This document shows positions 9,601 to 17,511 of a stretch of 32,975 nt of DNA, piece after piece. The notes beneath the pieces are model-generated. The model did not search any database and had not been told where the DNA came from. It saw only the letters and a list, made by a program, of their open reading frames with translations. The DNA lies in the NCBI GenBank assembly GCA_009746045.1, contig RPFO01001625.1:1-32975 (forward strand). Direction: 5' to 3'. The first letter of the stretch is position 1; every line of letters starts with the position of its first letter. Source of the stretch: Mesostigma viride. Lineage: Eukaryota; Streptophyta; Mesostigmatophyceae; Mesostigmatales; Mesostigmataceae. The translations under genes and the position numbers were made by a program.

Positions 9601-10785
9601 TTGCCCCCCCGCCCGACGGGGATGGAGCAATGCCCGGACACGATACTGCTGAATGAGGATGACGATCCGGTCCCGTCGGCTGACACGGATTTTGTTGCGA
9701 GCACCCCACTGCAGAAGAGGGTATTTGAGGCTCGTAACGTGGAGGGTCCGCCGACAGTCTCAGGTGGAGGGCCGGCGTTTGCCGGATTGATGCGCCCGAC
9801 TGAGGTGGTCGATGTTGAGGCGCCGCCAGGGACATCGAACGCACCGTTGACCGCATTGACGGATATCTTCGATCGAACAAGGATGCCCTTCCACGCTCCA
9901 ACGGTACATTCGGCCGGTAAATTTCATTTTCAATAAACGAGTTTAATAAGTACCTTAATATATTTCTACATAAGTTTTTTTGCATCAGTCCATGGCTTCA
10001 TTGATTTCTCACACGACCCTTCCGTATTCATGTTAATTGGCATGTGCTTACGTGCAGGGAAAGGCGAAGAAGAAACTCCAGTTCGGTTTCCCCGTGGATC
10101 CGCGTTTGGGACTGTGTCCGGAGAGGCCGGCCGTGTTGTTGGCCAGGCCGCGGTCGGCGCACCAGTTGCACAACCGGGGGCGGGAGGGGCCTCCCTCCCA
10201 CCCAACGCACCCCACGCACCACCCTTACCGTGCGGTCAGCCAGAAAAAACGTACGAAGAGTTGATGGCAGAGGCGGCGGCTGCGCAGGGGCAGAAGGCAA
10301 AACGTCGGGGAGGGGGCAGGCGAGGGGCGGGGCAGGAGACGGAGGGTGCCGACGAACCTTCACAGCCGCAGAAGGGTGGTGGTCAGGGCAGAGATGGTGG
10401 GGGGCTGCCAGTTGCGGAAAAGGGGGCGGTTTGCACAGCGGTCGACCCAATCAGGGACGTTGAGCCAGACGTCCGGATGCGCTTTATGGATGGCGCGAAA
10501 CTGGGTCGCGGAGGTTGGACTTCGAAATGGGTAGAGGACATGTGGCTAAACTGGCAGCACAAGTACCCCAAAAAGGAAGATTTTCTGCTCTTTGGCACCC
10601 TCCTGGGCCGCGAGAAGGAGAAGGTGGTGATCAGATGGTTTGATGAAGGGTACGAACTCGGTCGGAGTGATGAGAGCGAGAGAAGGTTTCGTTTCCCCCT
10701 GAAGTTCGCCAGCGAACATGTTACTCTCCTGAAGGAAGGCGCCAGCTGGGACAACATTCCTTCACATCGACCTGGCAAGCGATGA
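3669..10785 (+). CDS. Large unrecognised seven-exon gene, frame-interrupted
   Basis: I reconstruct exons 3669-4341, 4463-4519, 4649-4729, 4855-5361, 5793-6979, 7226-9916 and 10058-10785. All have GT/AG ends, and the junctions agree in phase (0 at the first five, phase 1 at the last). The product would be about 1,975 residues: a Q/P-rich N-terminus with KRAREGRR, Gly/Arg/Lys-rich linkers, several helical globular stretches (for example around 6430-6979 and 7510-8700), a long Asp/Glu tract (8704-8960), five 24-residue repeats (9130-9450) and a C-terminal domain (10450-10785) with many Trp/Phe. No known enzyme motif is recognised. Within exons the frame must move by -1 near 3800 (C run), 4250-4270 (G runs), 6415-6421 (G7), 7493-7498 (G6), 7846-7852 (C7) and probably twice at 9066-9092 (two G7 runs). 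These may be lost bases, decay or real frameshifting. A nuclear, nucleic-acid-binding role is only a guess from composition. Confidence 0.55.
4785..7135 (+). repeat. Dispersed dyad motif: intronic copies
   Basis: Seven copies lie in three introns of the large gene: 4785-4805; 5419-5439, 5566-5586 and 5710-5730; 6989-7009, 7058-7078 and 7115-7135. The first has left arm ACGAC, the others GCGAC; right arm GGCGT; centre GGCC or CGCC; followed by TTTCT. Introns 1 (4342-4462), 2 (4520-4648) and 6 (9917-10057) have none that I can see. Confidence 0.85.
5340..5760 (+). repeat. Three tandem copies of a ~145-bp intron unit that includes the 5' splice site
   Basis: The unit begins in the exon end (GGGGAATGAG|GTAAGT), passes TACCTCTGTTGTGAGGGGG and the dyad motif, and ends with CCTGATTTTTTC-CATCA. 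Copies begin near 5351, 5502 and 5642. The second copy keeps an intact donor sequence; the third has GAGCCAAG, which destroys it. Only the last copy runs into a proper acceptor (CACTGCAG, 5785-5792). Confidence 0.85.
8704..8960 (+). repeat. Coding acidic tract with GAGGAC repeats
   Basis: In the frame open from 7854 this part encodes a nearly pure Asp/Glu tract, with about ten tandem EED units (8820-8895) made of repeated GAGGAC-type hexamers and nonamers. Such tracts are common in nuclear chaperones and chromatin proteins, but composition alone does not show function. The purine-rich repeat also leaves the other frames open. Confidence 0.7.
9120..9450 (+). repeat. Five tandem 72-bp coding repeats, each with a dyad motif
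   Basis: The 24-residue unit includes RPVTGNAGGRI followed by CDEEGDRQQEGGS. Dyads start at about 9139, 9211, 9283, 9352 and 9424, so spacing is 72, 72, 69 and 72 bases. Each codes for NAGGR through ACGCC-GGCG-GGCGT, a perfect 5+5 dyad (the fifth copy starts GCGCC). In reverse complement the site reads as the same motif found in the spacers and introns of this cluster. Confidence 0.85.
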
Positions 10786-11012
10786 TGGGCAAGGACTTTG
10801 CACGAAGTCGCGTTTTGCACGTTTGCCCACCGCAACATTCAGAAATGCAGATGTACATAGTAGTTCGATCAGTGACCGCGACTTCTGGAAGTGGCAGTTT
10901 AGTAGAAGGGTTGACGTGTCGAATGTATATATGGTGCGGCGCGTCGAAGGGGATCCACGCTGATTGAGCACTTGCATGTGTTCTTTAAACATATTCGGAC
11001 ATGTATGAAATG

Positions 11013-11018
11013 AATAAA
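11013..11018 (+). terminator. Candidate polyadenylation signal of the large gene
   Basis: AATAAA in TGAATAAATTG, about 230 bases after the last stop, in AT-rich sequence. An earlier AATAAA at 9933 overlaps the stop TAA of the unspliced frame that reads through the last intron, so a shorter transcript ending there is possible. Confidence 0.4.
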
Positions 11019-11867
11019 TTGTTTGGACGATTGCAAATTGATTGATTGAAGAATGAGATACCATTATTAATTGAAAAATGTAAAACCTTATTGCGAATTT
11101 GTACTTCAAACTTTCACATGCATGCCCCAAATTGTGCATTTGTGCAGGTTTAGCTTATGAGAAGTAGCATTTATCTACAAATATTGAGAAATTTAGGGGC
11201 ACTTGGGGTTGTTGGCCATGTTCATTCATGATAAAATGGACTTTTTATGCTGTAAAATCATATTCCACTAGTCCAAAACGCTGCTTTCATGACGTCAAAA
11301 GTACCAGCAATGGCCCTAGGTTGGAGCAGTAGATGTTGGGGACGCCCATTCCCTACATGCATGCATAGGCTCTCACTACATGATAAGGTATGATATACCT
11401 GAAGTATGATGATGCAAGTGTGTTGTCCTGTAATGCTTGAAGGGAAATGAGTTGATTGGGATGGTTGGTGGCCACGGTGATGTAGTATGACCGCACTTAC
11501 ATGCTAGCAAAGTTAGCAAAAGCCCCATTCCTCTCCTGAGGACTGAGAGTTTTTTAATTGTTTCAGGCAGTTGCAGTGGCCAAATGGAGCCCAGTTTTTT
11601 GCCACGCTTCAAGAACTATGTTGTTTACATGCCTATATTTTTTCTTCATGCACCAGGATTTGATTGAATTTTTCCCACTCGTTCTTATCCCGAAAAATGC
11701 AAATTCGCGAGGGGCGCCCAACGTCCGTGTAATTTTCAGGTGTTCGGGTCAAGTTTTCACATATGCAGTATTTTTGCCAACAAAATGATATCTAGTACAC
11801 CCCAGATCCACATCAAAACATTTGGGATGGACCCCCCACCTAGTCGCTACACGCGGTTGAAAATTGT

Positions 11868-11897
11868 CAACTCAGTCCTCCTGTGAGGACTGAGTTG
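11868..11897. repeat. Perfect 13-bp inverted repeat with 4-base loop
   Basis: CAACTCAGTCCTC, then CTGT, then GAGGACTGAGTTG. The arms are exact complements. A related CTGAGGACTGAGAG lies at about 11537. It could be the end of a small mobile element or an RNA hairpin; nothing further supports either. Confidence 0.7.
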
Positions 11898-12205
11898 GGA
11901 CAGACGACGAGTTAATGCAACATCCATGGGGGTCCCATTATAGACAAAGCATGGCTAAATGTTGAAGGCACCATTAATCAATTAGTTAATTAAGAACATC
12001 GATCACTCCGGCCATGGCTAGCTCTCCTTAATATTGTCGAAGCTTAATTAAGCGCCTAGCTAGGATGACCCCGGACCCGGTAGCGCGGCGGCAGTCGCGG
12101 TGAACGGCCTCACGTAGTACGTGCGGTGCGTGTCTTCCAGATTATCTACTATAAATATTAAACTATTTACTTTTTCTTTCTTTATTACTCTTACTATAAC
12201 TAAAT

Positions 12206-12233
12206 TAATTAATTAATTAATTAATTAATTAGA
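12206..12233. repeat. (TTAA)n microsatellite
   Basis: About seven units of the tetranucleotide AATT/TTAA. A second, longer tract lies at about 12978-13016. Both sit close to copies of the CTCCGTTGGGAG repeat family. Confidence 0.9.
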
Positions 12234-12280
12234 AGCATAACTCCGTTGGGAGTATCTGTAGCACATATCCCTGAGAGGAC

Positions 12281-12358
12281 ATCTACGTCGGCCACAAGCC
12301 CTGGCACGCGACCCCCTCGACCACCGCGGCCCCAGCGACTCCGGCAGCCCCAGCCTAG
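12281..12358 (+). pseudogene. Fragment: C-terminal end of an L1-like ORF1
   Basis: In plus-strand frame this fragment reads IYVGHKPWHATPST, then an Ala/Pro/Thr-rich tail and TAG. The same end is seen on the minus strand near 16207-16330, joined there to QPVYWKGAA. It is a detached end of the same element. The noncoding sequence after the stop (tract with CAGCAGCAGTAGTGTAGAATAG) is shared by the copies near 14040 and 16190. Confidence 0.55.
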
Positions 12359-12449
12359 GGGAATACAGCAGCAGTAGTGTAGAATAGATAGACAGTGGCC
12401 TTGTACATGCCCGCCTACTACAGGCACTATACCAGCCTAGACCAGCCTT

Positions 12450-12778
12450 TTTAGTCATGTACATGTGTGCCTATGATGAGCCACCCTCCAGATGATACCT
12501 AGCTTTATTTAATTATGCCGTGCCCATGCAGGGGGTCACTCCCTGCTGAGAAGCCATGCCCTAGCTTTTGTATAGCTGTGCTGATCTTCCCCACCTATGA
12601 CAGGCTCCCCTTAGCTGGGTGTTGCCTGAAACTCTGGGTGTTGCAGGTGCCCTAGTGCACCTAGAGCAAGTGTTGTTTACATTCCCACCCTTGCAGGAAG
12701 TAGCTTAGAATGTATGATAGGCCATGTGCCCCTTCTCTGGGCTATGTGCTACATATACTCCCAACGGAGTTATGTTAC
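12450..12778 (-). repeat. ~330-bp repeat, inverted copy
   Basis: Read on the minus strand, it begins with AACTCCGTTGGGAGTATATG and continues through TAGCACAT, GGCATGG, CTAGAGCAAG and CATGTACATG. It matches the plus-strand copy at about 13616-13950. Shorter related pieces lie at about 12238-12280, 12790-12915, 13300-13440 and 13495-13600. Confidence 0.8.
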
Positions 12779-12977
12779 AATTCAATTCAATTCAATTCAA
12801 TATCCCTGAGAACTGAGGGGCATATGGCTTTTAATACATTCTGGCTACTTCATGCAAGGATGGGAATGTAAGCTACCCTTGCTCTAGGTGCACCAAGGCA
12901 CCTGCACCCTCGATCATGATGTATCGCGCTATGCCCATCTAAGGGGGAGCGTGGCATGTGGGGGAAGATCATCGTGG

Positions 12978-13016
12978 CTATTAATTAATTAATTAATTAA
13001 TTAATTAATTAATTAG
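12978..13016. repeat. (TTAA)n microsatellite, second tract
   Basis: About nine TTAA units. It is followed by CTCCCGTTGGGGAGTCACGGAG and ATTAACCCCGATGGAT, a segment found again in changed form at about 21118-21200. Confidence 0.9.
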
Positions 13017-13615
13017 ACTCGTGCTCCCGTTGGGGAGTCACGGAGCATTAACCCCGATGGATGGATGGATGGGTGCAAACATTCCTACCGGTCTAATCTA
13101 TCTACATTGGCTACATGCTACATCTATCTAACAGCATTCTAACTACAACATCTATCTAGGCAGCCGCACGCTGCCCGAGGGGGAGCTATCTGGCGTGTCT
13201 CCCGCGGGATTGCACACGCGGGCGCTTCCCCACTGGGGGGGGCTCATTGTCCTCGATGACCTGGGCCCACTTGGCCTTGTCCATCATCTTCTTCCAAATC
13301 ACGGAGAGGCCGCTGGATCGTGGCTATACAACAGCTATGGCATGGCTTCTCAGCAGGGAGTGACTCGGCTCCCTGCATGGGCACGGCATAATAAAATAAA
13401 GCTAGGCATCATCTGGAGGGTGGCTCAACATAATCAGAAACATAAAGGGTCCGGATTCTCCCGATTTCTGGCCTGCGCTGGTTGTCTCTTTGATATAACT
13501 CCGTTGGGAGTACATGTAGCACATATCCCGGAGAAGGGGCATATGGCTTTTAATACATTCGGGGCTACTTCCTGCAAGAGTACATAGGCACACATTGAAT
13601 TGAATTGAATTGTAA

Positions 13616-13950
13616 CATAACTCCGTTGGGAGTATATGTAGCACATAGCCCTTGAGAGGGGGCATATGGCCTATCATACATCCTAAGCTACTTCCTGCAA
13701 GGGTGGGGATGCCTAGTAAGGGACCCTTGCTCGAGGTGCACCAGGGCACGTGCATCCCCATGATCTTCAAGCTATGCCCAGCGAAGGGGGAGCCTGTCAT
13801 GGGGGGGAAGATCAGCATAGCTATACAAAGAAGCTAGGGCATGGCGGCTCAGCAGAGAGTTACTCCCTGCATGGGCACAACATAACTAAATAAAGCTAGC
13901 CATCATCTGGAGTGTGGCTCATCATAGGCACACATGTACATGATTAAATA
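13616..13950 (+). repeat. ~330-bp repeat, direct copy
   Basis: Plus-strand partner of 12450-12778. An (ATTGA)n tract at 13593-13612 precedes it, and an (ATTCA)n tract at 12779-12800 lies at the matching end of the inverted copy, so the tracts are part of the repeated unit. No coding capacity is seen; it looks like a non-autonomous element. Confidence 0.8.
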
Positions 13951-14098
13951 AAGCGCGTGGCTTAGCTGGGATAGGGCCTCTAGGAGGCGTACATGTACAT
14001 GGCCACGGTCTACCTATTCTACACTACTACTGCTGTATTCCCCTAAGCTGGGGCGCCTGGAGTCGCTGGGGCCGCGGGGGTCGCCTGCCATGCAGGGC

Positions 14099-15446
14099 TT
14101 AATTGTGGCCGACGTAGATGGCCGCCCCCTTCCAGTACACCGGCTGCCCCGCCTTGGCCGGTCTGCCGGAGCTGGAGGTAGGTCGGCCATAGCTCCCGTC
14201 GCCGTTGTTGCTGCGCCAGGGTCAGGTCGTCATCAAGGGTGAAGAAAGTCTTCTCGAGCCGCTTGCGGCGTCTGAGAAAAGAAATCTTGTCCGCCGGCCG
14301 GGGTCTTAAAGGTGAGAAGGAGCGGGGGCGGCCCTGCCTTACCCCGCGCGCGGGGAAGGCGGTGGGCGGCCAGCGGCGATCTCACCAGTAAGGCCCATGC
14401 GATCAAGGATTTCTCTCTCAAAAGCACGCGCAAGCTTCTCGGAATTCTCACCTTCCTCCATCTTGAGATTCTTGACAATGACGTTAAGGCTGCGCTTGGC
14501 GAGCTCGGCCTCCTCGCGGAGGTCAAGCGTCTGCCGCTGGAGCTGTGCTGTGACGGCGGAGGTGGTGCAGAGGTGGTGTGCTGCAGGAGGTTGTGATGGG
14601 AGGAGCATCGCCGGCCAGGCCAGCAGGGGCTGGCTTGGCGGCAATGTCCTTCACCGCCTGGGCGGTGAGGCCGGCGGTGTTCTGCAGGACCTCGATGGCG
14701 ATTGCGTTGTCTTTAAGACGCTGGTCGATTTAATTCACGGAGCTGGGCGGTGATGGCGTCGGAGGGGGGGGGTGGGGGTGGAGGCGAGGAGGGTGGCGGT
14801 GGCGGTGGCGGTGGCGGTGGGGATTTTGGGGAGCCGGCTCAGCAGCCATCTTACGACCCAAAGCTTCCATTTCGCAAGCAAGGGGCGTCACATGCTGTGA
14901 GAGGAGGCGGAGGAGGGCGAATTCGGTCAAGGGGACGGGTTGCCAGAGGTCCGCGGAACAGCGTTGAATTGAAGGATGGAAAAGAGGGCGGCAAGCTGAA
15001 GGCGCGGTCGCGACCAGCCAGACAGGTCAGCTGAGCGGAGCTGAAACTGGCCGTCAGACTGGCTGCGGAAGCATTTGTGGCGTTGGAGGCGTTGGCACAG
15101 GTCAAGAAGGGAGGCATACGACCCATAAAACAGGAGCTCCAGCATCCGGATGTGTGGCCTGTCGAAATAGCCAGGTCTGCGGACGTCGAAGGTGGAAAAT
15201 AACTCATCAACGTCAAAGTCGGTTTCAGACCAGCTAGGTTCGGTGGCGGCGGCTGCGTTTGGGCTCGGGCGAGGCTGAAGGCGAGGCAGGAAGCCCGGGA
15301 GGGTGCTGGACGACCACCAGTGCGCGACTAGTGTCACCACTGCCTTCCGGCCCTGATGGCGAAGGTGCAGCCGGAGCTGCAGACGTATTTTCATTGCCTA
15401 ACGCATTCGCCAGGCTGCGTTGCGTTGTTGTGCGTTTGCTCGTCAT
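14099..15446 (-). pseudogene. Decayed L1-like retrotransposon ORF1
   Basis: On the minus strand, in several frames, pieces occur in the order expected of an ORF1 protein. There is a Ser/Pro/Ala-rich start (from 15446), a helical block (FDVRRPGYFDRPHIRMLELL, about 15100-15200) and a coiled-coil-like block with an RRM-like strand and helix (AKRSLNVIVKNLKMEEG, then EKLARAFEREILDRMG; about 14400-14510). A C-terminal part follows with LLLTFKTPAD, then RLEKTFFTLDDDLTLAQQ, RRRELWP and QPVYWKGAAIYV. The last part resembles the L1 ORF1p C-terminal domain, where a DLS/DLT segment follows a KG strand or helix. Frame changes near 14290 and elsewhere, and a stop directly after IYVGHN, show that it is broken. 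No reverse transcriptase of the L1 type is attached. Confidence 0.55.
14755..14825. repeat. GGT/GGC-rich microsatellite
   Basis: Runs of G followed by about six GGCGGT units. It lies inside the ORF1 remnant and would encode Pro/His repeats on the minus strand. Confidence 0.8.
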
Positions 15447-15645
15447 AATAGCAGTTCGCGTAATAGCTGCAGGCTGGTCACAATACTGCGTTACAGCTGT
15501 AACCGTTTATAGTAGCAGATGCGCCTAGAAAAGATGCATCGGTTGCAAGTAATCTGACGGAATTTGGGGCTCAGACGCGAAAGTTCTGAGCTCCGCCGTC
15601 AGCCATGGCTACCTCGTGGCTCGTGGCTCGTGGCTCGTAGGCACA

Positions 15646-16002
15646 CATGTACATTCTGATCAGGCACTCCGCAAAGGTGAAAACCATTTGCGTTCAGTGC
15701 CGGGCCGCGGAAAACGCGGAAAAACGCGATCTGCAAATGAATCCGACCGTAATCGAACTGGGGACCTCTCGCACCAACTTTCGCTGACTATAGGACGGAC
15801 GTCTCTGGTTACCATGGCATCGCCAACTTAGACCTACAGTCATCCGCCAAAGTTCTCCTGTCCGGGGAGTGATGCAAGCCTTTCGGATTTGGTACTACTA
15901 TAAATCACTCGAGATCTGTGTGTAGGAGTAAGTACTACACACGTGTCTACACGCGAGACTTGTTCAGTCTCGCAACGTGAGACGGGCTGAACACGGCTGG
16001 AT
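15646..16002 (-). mobile_element. tRNA-derived SINE-like repeat, copy 1
   Basis: A direct repeat of the segment at 16339-16680, with about 90% identity by eye. Read on the minus strand, it contains a box-B-like AGTTCGATTCC (near 15750) after GAGAGGTCCCC and, farther upstream, a box-A-like TGGCGATGCCATGG, as in tRNA-derived SINEs. It also has an 8-bp hairpin, GCGAGACT-TGTTC-AGTCTCGC. Box spacing and tail are not clean enough to fix the exact ends. Confidence 0.6.
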
Positions 16003-16056
16003 CCTTCTTTTACTAGAAGGGGGCGTAGCCGGTACTATCGAAATCAGCCAAGCGTA

Positions 16057-16103
16057 TATTCTGATCAGGAACTCCGCAAAGGTGAAAACCATTTGCGTTC
16101 TGG
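16057..16103 (-). repeat. Short fragment of the SINE-like repeat
   Basis: TATTCTGATCAGGAACTCCG and the following GCAAAGGTGAAAACCATTTGCG match one end of the two long copies. The match then breaks off into unrelated GGTATAATGCC repeats. Confidence 0.7.
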
Positions 16104-16206
16104 TATAATGCCTGCGTGCTGGTATAATGCCTGTAGTAGGCAGGCATGTAATATGTACAAGGCCACTGTCTAACTATTCTACACTACTGCTGCTGTATCA
16201 GTTCCC

Positions 16207-16464
16207 CTAGGCTGGGGCTTCTGGAGTCGCTGGGGCCACGGTGGTCGAGGGGGTCGCGTGCCAGGGCTTGTGGCCGACGTAGATGGCCGCCCCCTTCCAG
16301 TACACCGGCTGGCCCGCCTTGGTCTGCCGGAGCTGGAGGATATTCTGATCAGGCACTCCGCAAAGGTGAAAACCATTTGCGTTCAGTGCCGGGCCGCGGA
16401 AAACGCGGAAAAACGCGATCTGCAAATGAATCCAGGCCGGAATCGAACTGGGGACCTCTCGCAT
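16207..16464 (-). pseudogene. L1-like ORF1 C-terminal fragment joined to the SINE-like repeat
   Basis: Minus-strand frame reading NILQLRQTKAGQPVYWKG, AAIYVGHKPWHA and a Thr/Ala/Pro tail to the stop. It corresponds to the end of the ORF1 remnant at 14099-14200 and to the piece at 12281. Its upstream part is the SINE-like repeat read as protein, so the join is a composite and not a gene. Confidence 0.55.
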
Positions 16465-16680
16465 TAATTTTGCTGACTATAGGACGGACGTCTCCGGTTA
16501 CCATGGCATCGCCAACTTACACCTACAGTCATCCGCAAAAGTTCTCCTGTCCGGGGAGTGATGCAAGCCTTTCGGATTTGGTACTAGATAAATCACTCCG
16601 GAGATCTGTGTGTAGGAGTACTACACACGTGTCTGCACGCGAGACTTATTCAGTCTCGCACCGTGAGACGGGCTGAACAA
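16339..16680 (-). mobile_element. tRNA-derived SINE-like repeat, copy 2
   Basis: Second long copy, same orientation as the one at 15646. It has the box-B-like GTTCGATTCC near 16440 and the hairpin GCGAGACT-TATTC-AGTCTCGC. It borders directly on the ORF1 fragment at 16207, which suggests that the SINE and the L1-like element share a tail or were inserted one into the other. Confidence 0.6.
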
Positions 16681-16739
16681 CCTTGGAGGATATCAAAGAG
16701 ACAACCAGCGCAGGCCAGAAATCGGGAGAATCCGGACCA

Positions 16740-17511
16740 TGGTAGCTCGAGCCTGCCGTTATCTTTTCCGCGTTTTCGAGTCGTTCAGGATGATGAAGAT
16801 GAATGGTGATGGAAATGTGTATCCTTGTGCATTGAAATGAAAGGGAGGATATAACTAAATCACACCCTTTTACTCAAATCGTAGAGCCCCCCACCCAACA
16901 ACCATTACCGTGGCCTGTAACGGTAGGTGGCGAACATAAAGAACTTTATTCCAGGCCTCTCCACGCCCGGAGAGGCCGATAGCATCGTCTTACATTCAGC
17001 GCAGCCGCCATAGCGGCCAGCCGACTTTGCCAGCAAATGCTGGGATCAAGTTGCGAAGCTGAAAAGAGGCCTCCCTACGTCCCCTACACCACTCTAAGTA
17101 CTGACTATCATTCACATTGCCCCACGCAGGCCTGCCGGCTGGCGCAATTACAAGGTGACTGACTGCCCATCACAGTTGCGCCACGCCTGGCGGCTAGCGC
17201 AGGTACAAGGTCTAGTGACGTACGTTAGAAGCTACCTAGGCCTGCACTCCGGAACCACACTCAGCCGCAAAAAGGGCCGGCTGGTGCAGTACCCTCGTGA
17301 CAAGCGCTAGTCTTACGCTACCTACGGCAGGTCGGTCCCCTTTGAGCCCGTCCACGCGTCATATATAAAAGCCTCCCGGTCCGGGGCGGCCCCTCGGTCG
17401 GCCCCTGCCCCTCCACCGGCATCGCAGGGTACGAGCGATCCGGGGGACCTCTCGGCAGGCTGGGCATTCCTGGCCACGCTCCCTTTTGCCGCCTGTGCGC
17501 GCAACCCTTGC
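16740..17511 (+). other. Leader of the RLE retrotransposon
   Basis: GC-rich sequence with no start codon in frame with the polymerase ORF. That frame is open back to about 17311 without an ATG, so a non-ATG start or a 5'-truncated element is possible. An imperfect tandem repeat (CCCACGCAGGCCTGCCGGCT ... TACAAGG at 17118-17155 and again at 17176-17210) lies in it. Confidence 0.45.
17362..17371 (+). promoter_or_regulatory. TATA-like element before the reverse transcriptase ORF
   Basis: TATATAAAAG, about 140 bases upstream of the ATG, in otherwise GC-rich sequence. It could be a polymerase II promoter element, but it also lies within the open frame. Confidence 0.35.

Larger units (their letters stand above)
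10786..12205. other. AT-rich noncoding region
   Basis: After the probable 3' UTR I see no coding region, only short chance ORFs. Notable are a 13-bp hairpin at 11868-11897 and AT-rich stretches with TTAATTAA near 11970-12060. It marks the passage from the unknown gene cluster into the repeat-rich middle of the window. Confidence 0.6.

Noticed and set aside
1-11000. Interpretation as an integrated giant virus
   Set aside because: No capsid, DNA polymerase, packaging ATPase or other hallmark gene is visible, and the large gene has many spliceosomal introns. The idea remains open but unsupported.
15740-15800. Possible tRNA gene on the minus strand
   Set aside because: Box B is good, but no cloverleaf can be drawn by eye and the whole ~340-bp unit is repeated; a SINE fits better.
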